Shown here: positions 34,091 to 42,652 of the stretch, in pieces
How positions within the stretch are numbered: position 1 is the stretch's first letter
Layout: every line of letters starts with the position of its first letter
Position numbers and translations under genes: made by a program
NCBI GenBank assembly: GCA_002717625.1
Contig: PBEF01000014.1
Coordinates: 1-54,955 of the forward strand
Reading direction: 5' to 3'
Length of the DNA: 54,955 bases
From: Fidelibacterota bacterium
GTDB lineage: Bacteria; Fidelibacterota; Marinisomatia; SCGC-AAA003-L08; D37C17
Notes under the pieces: generated by a model
Database searches by the model: none
Told to the model about the DNA's origin: nothing
The model's input: the letters and a program-made list of their open reading frames with translations, nothing else

Positions 34091-34379
34091 CTAAATCATT
34101 TATAAGGGTTTCTTCTGATTCGTCTTCAATATCACGCCATTCAAGCTCATCATTCATAAATTCTTTTGTAGATTCAGATATAGGTTTAGAAATATCATGA
34201 TCTATATTATCCAATAATGTTTCTAATTGATCTGAATCCTCTATATCCTCTTCTGCAGACATTTCTTGAAAACGATCATCTATAATCTGCCTTGCCCTAC
34301 TAGCTGTAACCATAATATTTTTATAAATAGAACCTGAGCCCTTTAAAAACTCTTTTAATTTAATTGCCTTTATATCCAT
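34080..34379 (-). CDS. rpoZ: RNA polymerase omega subunit, with acidic C-terminal extension
   Basis: The 99-aa protein has the omega/Rpb6 core in the first 40 residues (GSGSIYKNIMVTASRARQIIDDRF), where the ASRARQI helix contacts beta-prime. The rest is an acidic tail rich in Glu and Asp (AEEDIEDSDQLETLLDNIDHD and onward). Position is decisive: it follows gmk with a 1-base overlap, the classical gmk-rpoZ arrangement. Omega helps assemble RNA polymerase and in some bacteria is a ppGpp site; rel/spoT lies three genes downstream. The sequence is divergent, so confidence is moderate. Confidence 0.75.
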   Translation of the reverse strand: MDIKAIKLKEFLKGSGSIYKNIMVTASRARQIIDDRFQEMSAEEDIEDSDQLETLLDNIDHDISKPISESTKEFMNDELEWRDIEDESEETLINDLDEK

Positions 34380-34960
34380 TATTTCATTAACTCCTTAATT
34401 TTATTTTCAATAGCAACAGTTGTTTTTTCAAAATTATCATTAATAAAATGGTGCATAAACTTTTCTTTATACTCCATTTCTAAGTTATATCTTTTAAGCC
34501 TTTGATTGATTAAAGTTTCAGATTGACCATCTCTTCTTTTTAAACGTTCTGTTAATGCAGCTAATCGCTCCTCATTGTCAAATCCAGGAGGTTCAATAAA
34601 TATAGAAATAACATCATCTTCAAACTCTTCAATAATATTCATACTACCTTTAACATCAATATCTAACAGCATGACTTCATTATTAGAAATTGATTGTTCA
34701 ATTGGATCTATAGGAGTAGCGTATCTATTGCCATGAACAAACTGCCATTCTAAAAACTCACCAAAATTTTCTTTATGCTCAAATTGCTTTAAGGTCATAA
34801 AATAATAATCAACACCATCAACTTCATCTTTTCGTTTTTCTCTAGTCGTCGCTGATACAGAGAACTTCCATTTTTGATTTCTTCTTAGCAATTCTTTACA
34901 TATTGATGTTTTACCTGTTCCTGAAGGAGCAGATAAAATAACTAATTTACCTTTTTTCAT
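34379..34960 (-). CDS. gmk: guanylate kinase
   Basis: The 193-aa enzyme phosphorylates GMP to GDP with ATP. The P-loop SAPSGTGKTSI lies near residues 10-20. SVSATTREKRKDEVDGVDYYFMT carries the GMP-binding Arg and Tyr residues. The family motif continues with NFGEFLEWQFVHGNRYATP. The ATG overlaps the yicC stop in ATGA form (4 bases), and the stop overlaps the rpoZ start by one base, giving tight translational coupling in the yicC-gmk-rpoZ group. Confidence 0.95.
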   Translation of the reverse strand: MKKGKLVILSAPSGTGKTSICKELLRRNQKWKFSVSATTREKRKDEVDGVDYYFMTLKQFEHKENFGEFLEWQFVHGNRYATPIDPIEQSISNNEVMLLDIDVKGSMNIIEEFEDDVISIFIEPPGFDNEERLAALTERLKRRDGQSETLINQRLKRYNLEMEYKEKFMHHFINDNFEKTTVAIENKIKELMK

Positions 34961-35829
34961 AAAATATTTTGCGCCTGTTCTCTAATTTGTTCAACATTAT
35001 TTTTAATATCTACAACTGTGTGCTTAATTGATATATTGTCAATCTTAGAGCCTATGGTATTCACCTCTCTATTTATTTCTTGTAATAAAAAATTTATTTT
35101 TTTGCCTGAAACATTTTTATCATGTATATATTCATGAAGCAGTTTCATATGTCCTTCAAATCTTGATAATTCTTCATTTATATCTTTCTTTTCCATAATT
35201 AAAGCCACTTCTTGATATAAACGATTATTATCTAAATCAACATTAGAAATCAATTTATTAAGCTTATTTTTAATGTTTTTTAATTCTTGGCTACTATTCG
35301 AGCTAGATAATCTAACAATTTTTTTCAAATCTCTATTAATTTTTTTTACTTTAGATAAAATATCTTTTTGCAATACTTTCCCATCTTTTTGCCTATGAGT
35401 CATCATCTTATCTATTGTTTTATCAATACACTGAAGAATTTTCTTCTTATTTTGTATCGAATAAATTGTTTGCTTTGATTGAAACAAATCAGGAATTCTT
35501 AAAAGATATTCTAAACTAATATCTTCATCTATTTTAGAGATTTTTTTCAGTTCAGAAATTTCTTTCATAGCAATTTTTAAACGATTCTTATCTAACTTAA
35601 TTGAAGAGTTATAATTATTATAACTGATATTTACAAGAACGTAAACTTTACCCCTAATGCATTTCTTACGTACTAAAGATATAATATCATTCTCATATTT
35701 ATAGATAGATTCATGAAGTTTTGTATTAATATCTAAATATCGACTATTTAAAGATTTAACTTCAACAATTAAATCAAAAGCTGAATGATTCTCCTCAATC
35801 CGGCCATAACCTGTCATACTTAAAACCAT
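34957..35829 (-). CDS. yicC: YicC family protein
   Basis: The 290-aa protein begins MVLSMTGYGRIEEN and then VEVKSLNSRYLDI, the conserved family opening. It ends with FEGHMKLLHEYIHDKNVSGKKINFLLQEINREVNTIGSK, the conserved C-terminal helix. The family has been described as a ribonuclease affecting small RNAs in E. coli; its wider role is unsettled. AGGAG lies 5-6 bases before the ATG. It is the first of the yicC-gmk-rpoZ group, 71 bases after the PorV-like gene. Confidence 0.9.
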   Translation of the reverse strand: MVLSMTGYGRIEENHSAFDLIVEVKSLNSRYLDINTKLHESIYKYENDIISLVRKKCIRGKVYVLVNISYNNYNSSIKLDKNRLKIAMKEISELKKISKIDEDISLEYLLRIPDLFQSKQTIYSIQNKKKILQCIDKTIDKMMTHRQKDGKVLQKDILSKVKKINRDLKKIVRLSSSNSSQELKNIKNKLNKLISNVDLDNNRLYQEVALIMEKKDINEELSRFEGHMKLLHEYIHDKNVSGKKINFLLQEINREVNTIGSKIDNISIKHTVVDIKNNVEQIREQAQNIL

Positions 35830-35900
35830 TAAATCTCCTATAAAAAGTATTGATTTTAATATAGTTAGAGATAGCTTTCCAAGAAGTATTGTACTTATTT

Positions 35901-36788
35901 TTATTTTTGGGAATTATTTAAATCTAATGTAAAACCTAAAATATGGTTATTCCCTAATATGCTATTAAAATTTTCTTTATATGTATAATCTAAAGTAATA
36001 TTCTTTAGAATAAAGCCTATCCCAAAACTAAAATCTTCTATATCACTAGTTCCAAAACGCAATAAAAATTCATCTAACAATTTAATTTCTGCACCTAATA
36101 TAAAATTATCTTGCGTATTATATTCAGATAAAAAAATAATATTATTTAATAAATTAATCGAAAAATTCAGATATGCACTGATATCATTATTTTCAATTAA
36201 ACCTGTTTCCCATCTTTTTTGTGATAAAAAATTATCTATCCCAATAGAACAATTAAGCTTATTCATATTTATTAAATATCTTAAATCAAGACCATAACCA
36301 AAAGCTGTAATATTACTAATTTTATGAAATTCGGATTTAAAATTTATACCTATAATATTCTTATTATTAAAAATATGATTATAAGCCAATAATAAACCTG
36401 TTTGTTTATCTGAAAATAACGAAATCATATTATAATCGATTTCTTCTAATTCAGGATAACCATCATAGTTCCAAGCTCTTTGGGTATCATAATTATTATA
36501 AATTTCTCTTCTTACTAAACCTAATGATAAATTCATACTATTATTAGAGTATAAACAATACCCTATATGATAAACAGTTAAAAAATCATTGAAATTATTT
36601 AAAGAAACGAATAGTTCTCTATCATTAAAATCTATATTTACGGGAGCATCAAAAATACTATTAATACTATTATCAGATGCATGAATTCCACCTATTGCAT
36701 TATTCTTTGGGCTAGATATTATGCTATATACATTATCATTATCTAGAGATAAAAGAAATGAGCATATAAAAATAATATAAATAAACAT
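35901..36788 (-). CDS. PorV/UPF0164-like outer membrane beta-barrel protein
   Basis: The 295-aa protein has a short signal peptide (MFIYIIFICSFLLSL) and alternating amphipathic strands through to the C-terminus. It includes NFLSQKRWETGL, LGAEIKLLDEFLLRFGTSD and FSFGIGFILKNITLDYTYKENF, resembling the second half of PorV/PorQ/UPF0164-type barrels (a GAE, RxG and FGxGF pattern). In type IX secretion, PorV is the outer-membrane shuttle. Its start directly follows the mutS stop without a gap. The family call is by eye; the alternative is another small porin-like barrel. Confidence 0.5.
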   Translation of the reverse strand: MFIYIIFICSFLLSLDNDNVYSIISSPKNNAIGGIHASDNSINSIFDAPVNIDFNDRELFVSLNNFNDFLTVYHIGYCLYSNNSMNLSLGLVRREIYNNYDTQRAWNYDGYPELEEIDYNMISLFSDKQTGLLLAYNHIFNNKNIIGINFKSEFHKISNITAFGYGLDLRYLINMNKLNCSIGIDNFLSQKRWETGLIENNDISAYLNFSINLLNNIIFLSEYNTQDNFILGAEIKLLDEFLLRFGTSDIEDFSFGIGFILKNITLDYTYKENFNSILGNNHILGFTLDLNNSQK

Positions 36789-39356
36789 TTATTTTAATCT
36801 TTTTTTCAATTTATTAAGCGTATTTAAAGCTTCCAATGGAGTGATTTCATCTAATTTAATTGATCTTAATTCATCAATTAAAACATCAGATGAATTAAAC
36901 ATATCTATTTGTTCAATAGATTCTTTATTAGGAATTTTCACAACATCTTTAGTATGCATAAATTCAGATAATAAATCATTTGCTCTACTTAAAACATACG
37001 ATGGAATACCTGCCATTTTTGCAACATTAATTCCATAACTTTTATTTGCTCCTCCAGATTGAATTTTTCTAAGAAAAATAATATCACCATCATATTCATC
37101 TACAGCTACATTTAAATTAAAAGCATCAGGAAGATCTTCAGCTAGATCTATTAACTCATGGTAATGTGTAGCAAACAATGTTTTAGCTTTAATCTCAGAA
37201 TTATTATGAATATATTCTGTAATAGCCCAGGCTAATGACAGACCATCATAAGTAGATGTTCCTCTTCCTATTTCATCTAATATAACTAGACTCTGAGTAG
37301 TTGCATTATTGAGAATATTAGCAGTTTCATTCATTTCAACTAGGAATGTAGATTCACCACCAGCCAAATTATCATTAGCTCCAACTCTTGTAAATAACTG
37401 ATCTACAATAGATAAACATGCATAGTCTGCAGGAACATAAGAACCTATTTGTGCTAATATAGAAACAAGTCCAATCTGTCTTAAAAAAGTACTTTTTCCT
37501 GCCATATTTGGACCTGTTATTATAGCTATTTGTTTCTTATTATTATCTAATTCTATATCATTAGTAATAAATTTTTCATTTAGAGGCAATAATTGCTCAA
37601 CAACAGGATGACGTGACTTTTCAACTTTAAATTTAGTAGATTTTTCACTAATTATAGGTTTAGTATAATTATTGTTTTTTGCTGTTATAGAATGTGAAAC
37701 TATTAAATCAAATTGAGAAATAATATTTGCACTATTTTGTATATGTTCTATATAACCTAAAATATAATCAATAAGTTCTAAATAAATTGTATTTTCAATA
37801 GATATAATTTGATCAGATGAAGACAATATATCATTTTCATGTTCCTTTAATTCTTCAGTAAAATATCGTTCACTATTTGTTAAAGTTTGTTTTCTAATAT
37901 AATAATCAGGAACTTTATCTATATGTGTTTTAGTTACATCAATATAATAACCAAAAACCTTATTATAACTAATCTTTAGACTAGATATACCTGTTATATG
38001 TCTTTGTTTTTCCTGATAATCTAGCAACCATTTATTTACATCATCAGAAATTTTTCTTAACTTATCTAATTTTTTTGATATACCAGATTTAATAAATCCT
38101 CCCTTATTTAACTTTATTGGAGGTTCTGATATAATATGATTATTAATTTTATTACATACTTTTTTAATATTCTTAACTTTATGAAATAATCTATAAATAG
38201 GTTTATTATTCGAAACTTCCTGTTTAATCTTTAAAATAGAAAACAAAGAAGAAGATAAATTGACTAAGTCCCTTGGGTTAGATTTACCTATTGAAATTTT
38301 CGATATAATTCTAGGGATATCGGAGATTAGTTTTAATTGTTCAACTAAATTAGAATTATCTATATAATTTTCAATAAACTGATCTATTAATTTCAATCTA
38401 GCATTGATTTTATTTTTAGATAATAAAGGATTTGCTAAATGTTTAGCCAATAAGCGTGAGCCCATTGGAGTCAAAGTATTATCTATAACATCTATTAATG
38501 TTCCTGTATTATCTTTTGATGATAATGAATCAAAAATTTCTAAATTTTTTATTGTTGAAGGATCAATACGCATGTAATCATTATTTGCAATTCTTGATAA
38601 TGAAGTTATATGCTTAATTTTTCCAAAATAATTTTCTTGAACATATATTAAAGCTGTTCCTGATGCAATAACGGATAAATCCTTTTTACTAAATCCAAAT
38701 CCTTTAAGAGATTTTGTAGAAAAATGTTCTATTAATCTTTCATAACATGAATTACTGTCAGAAATCCAATCATTATATTCAGTTATAAGTATATTATTAA
38801 TTGAATTACAATTAATTTTATTAGATTGTTTTTTAGGAAGAATAATTTCAGTAATATTATATTGATTTAATACATTATATAATTCAGAAATTTTATTCTC
38901 ACCAGATATAAATTCTCCTGTAGAATAATCTAGTATTGCATATCCAAAATTATTTTTTTCAAAAAAAATACTACATAAAAAATTGTTTTTTTTATGATTT
39001 AAATATTTATCTGCTATTGCAGTACCAGGAGATAAAACTTCTACAACTTCTCTTTTAACAATCCCTTTTGATACCTTAGGATCTTCAACTTGCTCACATA
39101 TTGCAACTCTATGACCTGACTTTAATAATTTATATAAATGTTGATCTAAAGAATGATAAGGGAAACCTGCTAACGGTACAGATGAAGCAGCTCCATTTGA
39201 TCTTTTTGTTAAAGCAATTCCTAAAATATTAGAAGTTAATTTAGCATCTTCATCAAATGTTTCATAAAAATCTCCCATCCTAAATAGCATAATAGAATTA
39301 GGATAAGAAGCTTTAGCTTCCCAAAATTGTTTCATAACAGGAGTAGCATTTTTCAT
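36789..39356 (-). CDS. mutS: DNA mismatch repair protein MutS
   Basis: The enzyme recognises mismatches and small loops. The frame extends to 39404. I chose ATG 39356 because MKNATPVMKQFWEAKASYPNSIMLFRMGDFYETF matches the family start, and it begins just after the selB stop; ATG 39368 is also possible. The product is 855 aa, the normal length. The mismatch-binding Phe region is FRMGDFYETF with the nearby QVEDPKVSKGIVKREVVEV. The ATPase has Walker A GPNMAGKSTFLRQ, GGESTFLVEM, and Walker B LVILDEIGRGTSTYDG. A terminal beta-clamp-like or helical region ends in LNKLKKRLK. Confidence 0.95.
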   Translation of the reverse strand: MKNATPVMKQFWEAKASYPNSIMLFRMGDFYETFDEDAKLTSNILGIALTKRSNGAASSVPLAGFPYHSLDQHLYKLLKSGHRVAICEQVEDPKVSKGIVKREVVEVLSPGTAIADKYLNHKKNNFLCSIFFEKNNFGYAILDYSTGEFISGENKISELYNVLNQYNITEIILPKKQSNKINCNSINNILITEYNDWISDSNSCYERLIEHFSTKSLKGFGFSKKDLSVIASGTALIYVQENYFGKIKHITSLSRIANNDYMRIDPSTIKNLEIFDSLSSKDNTGTLIDVIDNTLTPMGSRLLAKHLANPLLSKNKINARLKLIDQFIENYIDNSNLVEQLKLISDIPRIISKISIGKSNPRDLVNLSSSLFSILKIKQEVSNNKPIYRLFHKVKNIKKVCNKINNHIISEPPIKLNKGGFIKSGISKKLDKLRKISDDVNKWLLDYQEKQRHITGISSLKISYNKVFGYYIDVTKTHIDKVPDYYIRKQTLTNSERYFTEELKEHENDILSSSDQIISIENTIYLELIDYILGYIEHIQNSANIISQFDLIVSHSITAKNNNYTKPIISEKSTKFKVEKSRHPVVEQLLPLNEKFITNDIELDNNKKQIAIITGPNMAGKSTFLRQIGLVSILAQIGSYVPADYACLSIVDQLFTRVGANDNLAGGESTFLVEMNETANILNNATTQSLVILDEIGRGTSTYDGLSLAWAITEYIHNNSEIKAKTLFATHYHELIDLAEDLPDAFNLNVAVDEYDGDIIFLRKIQSGGANKSYGINVAKMAGIPSYVLSRANDLLSEFMHTKDVVKIPNKESIEQIDMFNSSDVLIDELRSIKLDEITPLEALNTLNKLKKRLK

Positions 39357-39360
39357 TTTA

Positions 39361-41238
39361 TTACCCATAAAGCTTTCTTTCATTTCCAATTCTGCAAGTA
39401 ACATTAATTTTATCCAGATACTCTAATAAGGGTACTGCATACTTTCTAGATGTTTTTGTTATGTTTTTAAAAGAGCTTACATCTAATGAATTATTAACTT
39501 TAAAGTAATTTTTAACTAATTGAATTAATTTATTAATATTTTTTTGACTAAATAATAAATTTCCATTAAGAATTATAATACTATTACTATCAATTTCAAT
39601 ATCTAAAATTTTCTTTATTATATTTTTATCATACTGTAAAAAAGTATCAAACACTTCATTAATCGATATAGCATTTAATTCTGATTGATTAATCAAATCA
39701 ATAATCTCTTGATTAATTTTCTTTTCATTATCAGTTAAAGATATATCGAAATCAAATTTTGACCAATTATTATTAATATATTTTAATAATTTATCATTTA
39801 ACATATGTTCTAAAATAATATCTAAAAAATGATTATCTATATTAATAAAATTCAATATCTCTTCTTTAATAACACCTTTTCTATATGGATTTGCAATATG
39901 AAAATCATTAAAATAATTAATAATGACATGTTTTATTTCTTCAAATTGTGAATCTAATACTATCCAATTATTTTCAATGATTTTAATATTTTTACTTTCT
40001 TTAAGTAATATTTTCAAATATTTTTCTGATACATTTAAATATTTTGATAATGTATTATATGTAAATGGGTTATTTTTTTTATTAGAAATAATAATAGATA
40101 ATCTATCAGACTGATCTTTTTTATTATATATTTCATTCACATATTGTTTATTATCTTTCCATTTTTTAAATATATTTAATTCTAATATTTTTCCACCTCC
40201 AACCGTAATAAGAGGAGAATATTTTCTAATAATAAATGGATCATCTATAGATATTACAATAGGTTTCTCAAATTTTAATATAGCACCAGAGGATTTACCT
40301 GGTTCAATATTATTTTCATTAAATAAGAGTACTCTAGACATAACTTCTTGTGTTCCACAATAAATTCTTAATCTTTCATTATTTTTAATACCATTTTTTG
40401 CCTTAGTTAATATATTAATTGAGACAATAGCACTTTCATAAGTAGAAAAATAATCTATATCTGATATATGATTACCTCTTTCTATTAAAACTTTTTCATT
40501 TGTCTGAATATTAATAGCTGCTCTATTTCCTATCTCTAATTGATCTTTCTTTACTTTATGTGTTTCTAAACCTCGTACTTTAATCTCCTTATTTTGAGGT
40601 AAAATTTTCAATTTATCTCCAATCTTAACTTCACCTGATGTAATTGTACCAGTTATAACACTACCAAAACCTTTTGATGTAAAAACTCTATCAACAAAAA
40701 CTCTAAATATACCTTTATCAACCCGATGTTTTTTATATTGATAATTAATTAAATCTTCTTTAAGGAAATTAATACCGTCATAATTAAGAGCAGAAACTTT
40801 ATAAATTTCCTTCTTTTCTAAAAAAGAACCTTTTACAAAAATTTTTACTTCATCTAAAACTAATTCAAGCCAATCTTCTTTTACAGTATCAATTTTATTA
40901 ATTACTATAGCACCATCTTGAATATTAAATAATTTTAATATTTCAAAATGTTCTATAGTTTGAGGCATTATTCCATCATCAGCAGCAATTACCAATAATG
41001 CATAATCAATAGAATTAACACCCGCAACCATATTTTTAATAAATCTTTCATGACCAGGAACATCAATCAAAGTGATTTTTTCATTTAAAAAGGCAAATCC
41101 AATATTAATAGTCATACCTCTTGCAAATTCTTCTTTAGAACTATCTGTATTTTGACCAGTAAGTGCCTTAACTATAGATGTTTTACCATGATCTATATGA
41201 CCTGACAAACCTATAATATTTTGATCTATTAAAGACAA
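39361..41238 (-). CDS. selB: selenocysteine-specific elongation factor SelB
   Basis: The 625-aa translational GTPase delivers Sec-tRNA(Sec) to UGA codons next to a SECIS hairpin. G1 is GHIDHGKT (13-20), followed by G2 ARGMTINIGFAF, G3 DVPGHERF and G4 NKID. The region DGIMPQTIEHFEILKLFNI is typical of SelB rather than EF-Tu. Domains II and III follow, then winged-helix repeats (about 370-625) that bind SECIS. The C-terminal winged helices look AT-biased and divergent. It overlaps selA by 10 bases. Confidence 0.93.
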   Translation of the reverse strand: MSLIDQNIIGLSGHIDHGKTSIVKALTGQNTDSSKEEFARGMTINIGFAFLNEKITLIDVPGHERFIKNMVAGVNSIDYALLVIAADDGIMPQTIEHFEILKLFNIQDGAIVINKIDTVKEDWLELVLDEVKIFVKGSFLEKKEIYKVSALNYDGINFLKEDLINYQYKKHRVDKGIFRVFVDRVFTSKGFGSVITGTITSGEVKIGDKLKILPQNKEIKVRGLETHKVKKDQLEIGNRAAINIQTNEKVLIERGNHISDIDYFSTYESAIVSINILTKAKNGIKNNERLRIYCGTQEVMSRVLLFNENNIEPGKSSGAILKFEKPIVISIDDPFIIRKYSPLITVGGGKILELNIFKKWKDNKQYVNEIYNKKDQSDRLSIIISNKKNNPFTYNTLSKYLNVSEKYLKILLKESKNIKIIENNWIVLDSQFEEIKHVIINYFNDFHIANPYRKGVIKEEILNFINIDNHFLDIILEHMLNDKLLKYINNNWSKFDFDISLTDNEKKINQEIIDLINQSELNAISINEVFDTFLQYDKNIIKKILDIEIDSNSIIILNGNLLFSQKNINKLIQLVKNYFKVNNSLDVSSFKNITKTSRKYAVPLLEYLDKINVTCRIGNERKLYG

Positions 41239-42635
41239 CTTTTAAGTGACGCAATTAAATTATTAATTTGATTAGAAGGAATAGCTTTAAAATCAATATA
41301 AAATTTATTTCCTTTTATATATCCTATAATAGGAGTAGAAAAATTTCTTAATTTATTTGATATCTCTGTAGGTTTAATATTATTACAGTATAATACAATT
41401 GCTATACTTTCAATATTTTCAATTGGTAAAGAACCGCTACCTGCCTGAACATTAGATTCTATAATATTAATATTATATTTTTTAATTATTTTACTATCTA
41501 AACTTTCAACTACTTTTACAGCTAACTTTTTTATTTTTTTTCTATTCCTAGTCAATAATGTAAATGTTAAATTTTCTGCTTTAACAATATTAGAATTAAC
41601 ATAAGTTCTTAATATAGTTTCCATTAAACTAATTGTAATTTTATCACAACGTAGAGCTCTATACATAGCATTAGCATGTAATTTTTTAATAAGTCTTTTT
41701 TTACCACAAATAATTCCTGATTGAGGACCACCAATAAGTTTATCACCACTAAAAGAAATAAGGTCTACACCCATTTTAATATATTTTTCAATTATTTTTT
41801 CTTTAGGGAGATTATACTGTTGATAATCAATCATTGCCCCACTACCCAAATCAATATAAACTGGAATTTTCTTTTGCTTACCAAGCTTCACAAGCTCTTT
41901 AACCTCTACATTTTCTGTAAAGCCAACTACTCTATAATTACTAGTATGCGCAATCATTATAAGTCCAGTATCGCTTGTAATTGATTTTTTAAAATCTGAT
42001 AAATGAGTCTTATTAGTAGTTCCAACTTCTACCATTTTACAATTTGCGCTATCTATTATATTAGGTATTCTGAAGGACCCTCCAATTTCCACTAATTCGC
42101 CTCTACTAATTATAACTTCCTTTTTAGATGATAGAGAATTAAGAGCCAATAACACAGCAGCAGCATTATTATTAACCATTATTGAAGATTCAGAACCTGT
42201 AATTGCATTAATTAGATAAGATATATGTTCGTTCCTTTCACCCCTTAAATTATTACGTGTATTAAATTCTAAATTACTATAAGGATAAATATTTTCAATA
42301 GTCGCTTTTAGAATTTTTTTATCTAAAGGAGATCTACCTAATCCTGTATGGAGGACAATTCCTGTTGCATTTATAACAGATTTCAAGCTATTTGTTGAAT
42401 ATCTATTAATCTGATTAAAAATCCTATCATATAAAATATTTTTAATATCTTTCTTTACAAGACTATTCAAAATATCATTTTTAATAATTTTTATTTCATT
42501 TTTAATAATTTTTTTAAGTAGAAAATAATGAAAAGATATATCATATCTTTTATGACAATCCAATATAATTGAATCTACAGAAGGAACATTTTTTAATGCC
42601 TCACGGGCACTAATACTAAGATTATTTTTTTTCAT
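41229..42635 (-). CDS. selA: L-seryl-tRNA(Sec) selenium transferase SelA
   Basis: The 468-aa PLP enzyme converts Ser-tRNA(Sec) to Sec-tRNA(Sec) using selenophosphate. The PLP lysine is Lys299 in SFSGDKLIGGPQSGIICGKK. SLKSVINATGIVLHTGLGRSPL and NNNAAAVLLALNSL are family landmarks. The length is close to the E. coli enzyme. It lies 17 bases after the HD-GYP gene and overlaps selB by 10 bases, so the pair is co-translated. No selD, selC or UGA-containing selenoprotein is found in this window, so they must lie elsewhere. Confidence 0.95.
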   Translation of the reverse strand: MKKNNLSISAREALKNVPSVDSIILDCHKRYDISFHYFLLKKIIKNEIKIIKNDILNSLVKKDIKNILYDRIFNQINRYSTNSLKSVINATGIVLHTGLGRSPLDKKILKATIENIYPYSNLEFNTRNNLRGERNEHISYLINAITGSESSIMVNNNAAAVLLALNSLSSKKEVIISRGELVEIGGSFRIPNIIDSANCKMVEVGTTNKTHLSDFKKSITSDTGLIMIAHTSNYRVVGFTENVEVKELVKLGKQKKIPVYIDLGSGAMIDYQQYNLPKEKIIEKYIKMGVDLISFSGDKLIGGPQSGIICGKKRLIKKLHANAMYRALRCDKITISLMETILRTYVNSNIVKAENLTFTLLTRNRKKIKKLAVKVVESLDSKIIKKYNINIIESNVQAGSGSLPIENIESIAIVLYCNNIKPTEISNKLRNFSTPIIGYIKGNKFYIDFKAIPSNQINNLIASLKSCL

Positions 42636-42652
42636 AATGAATAATCCATAAG

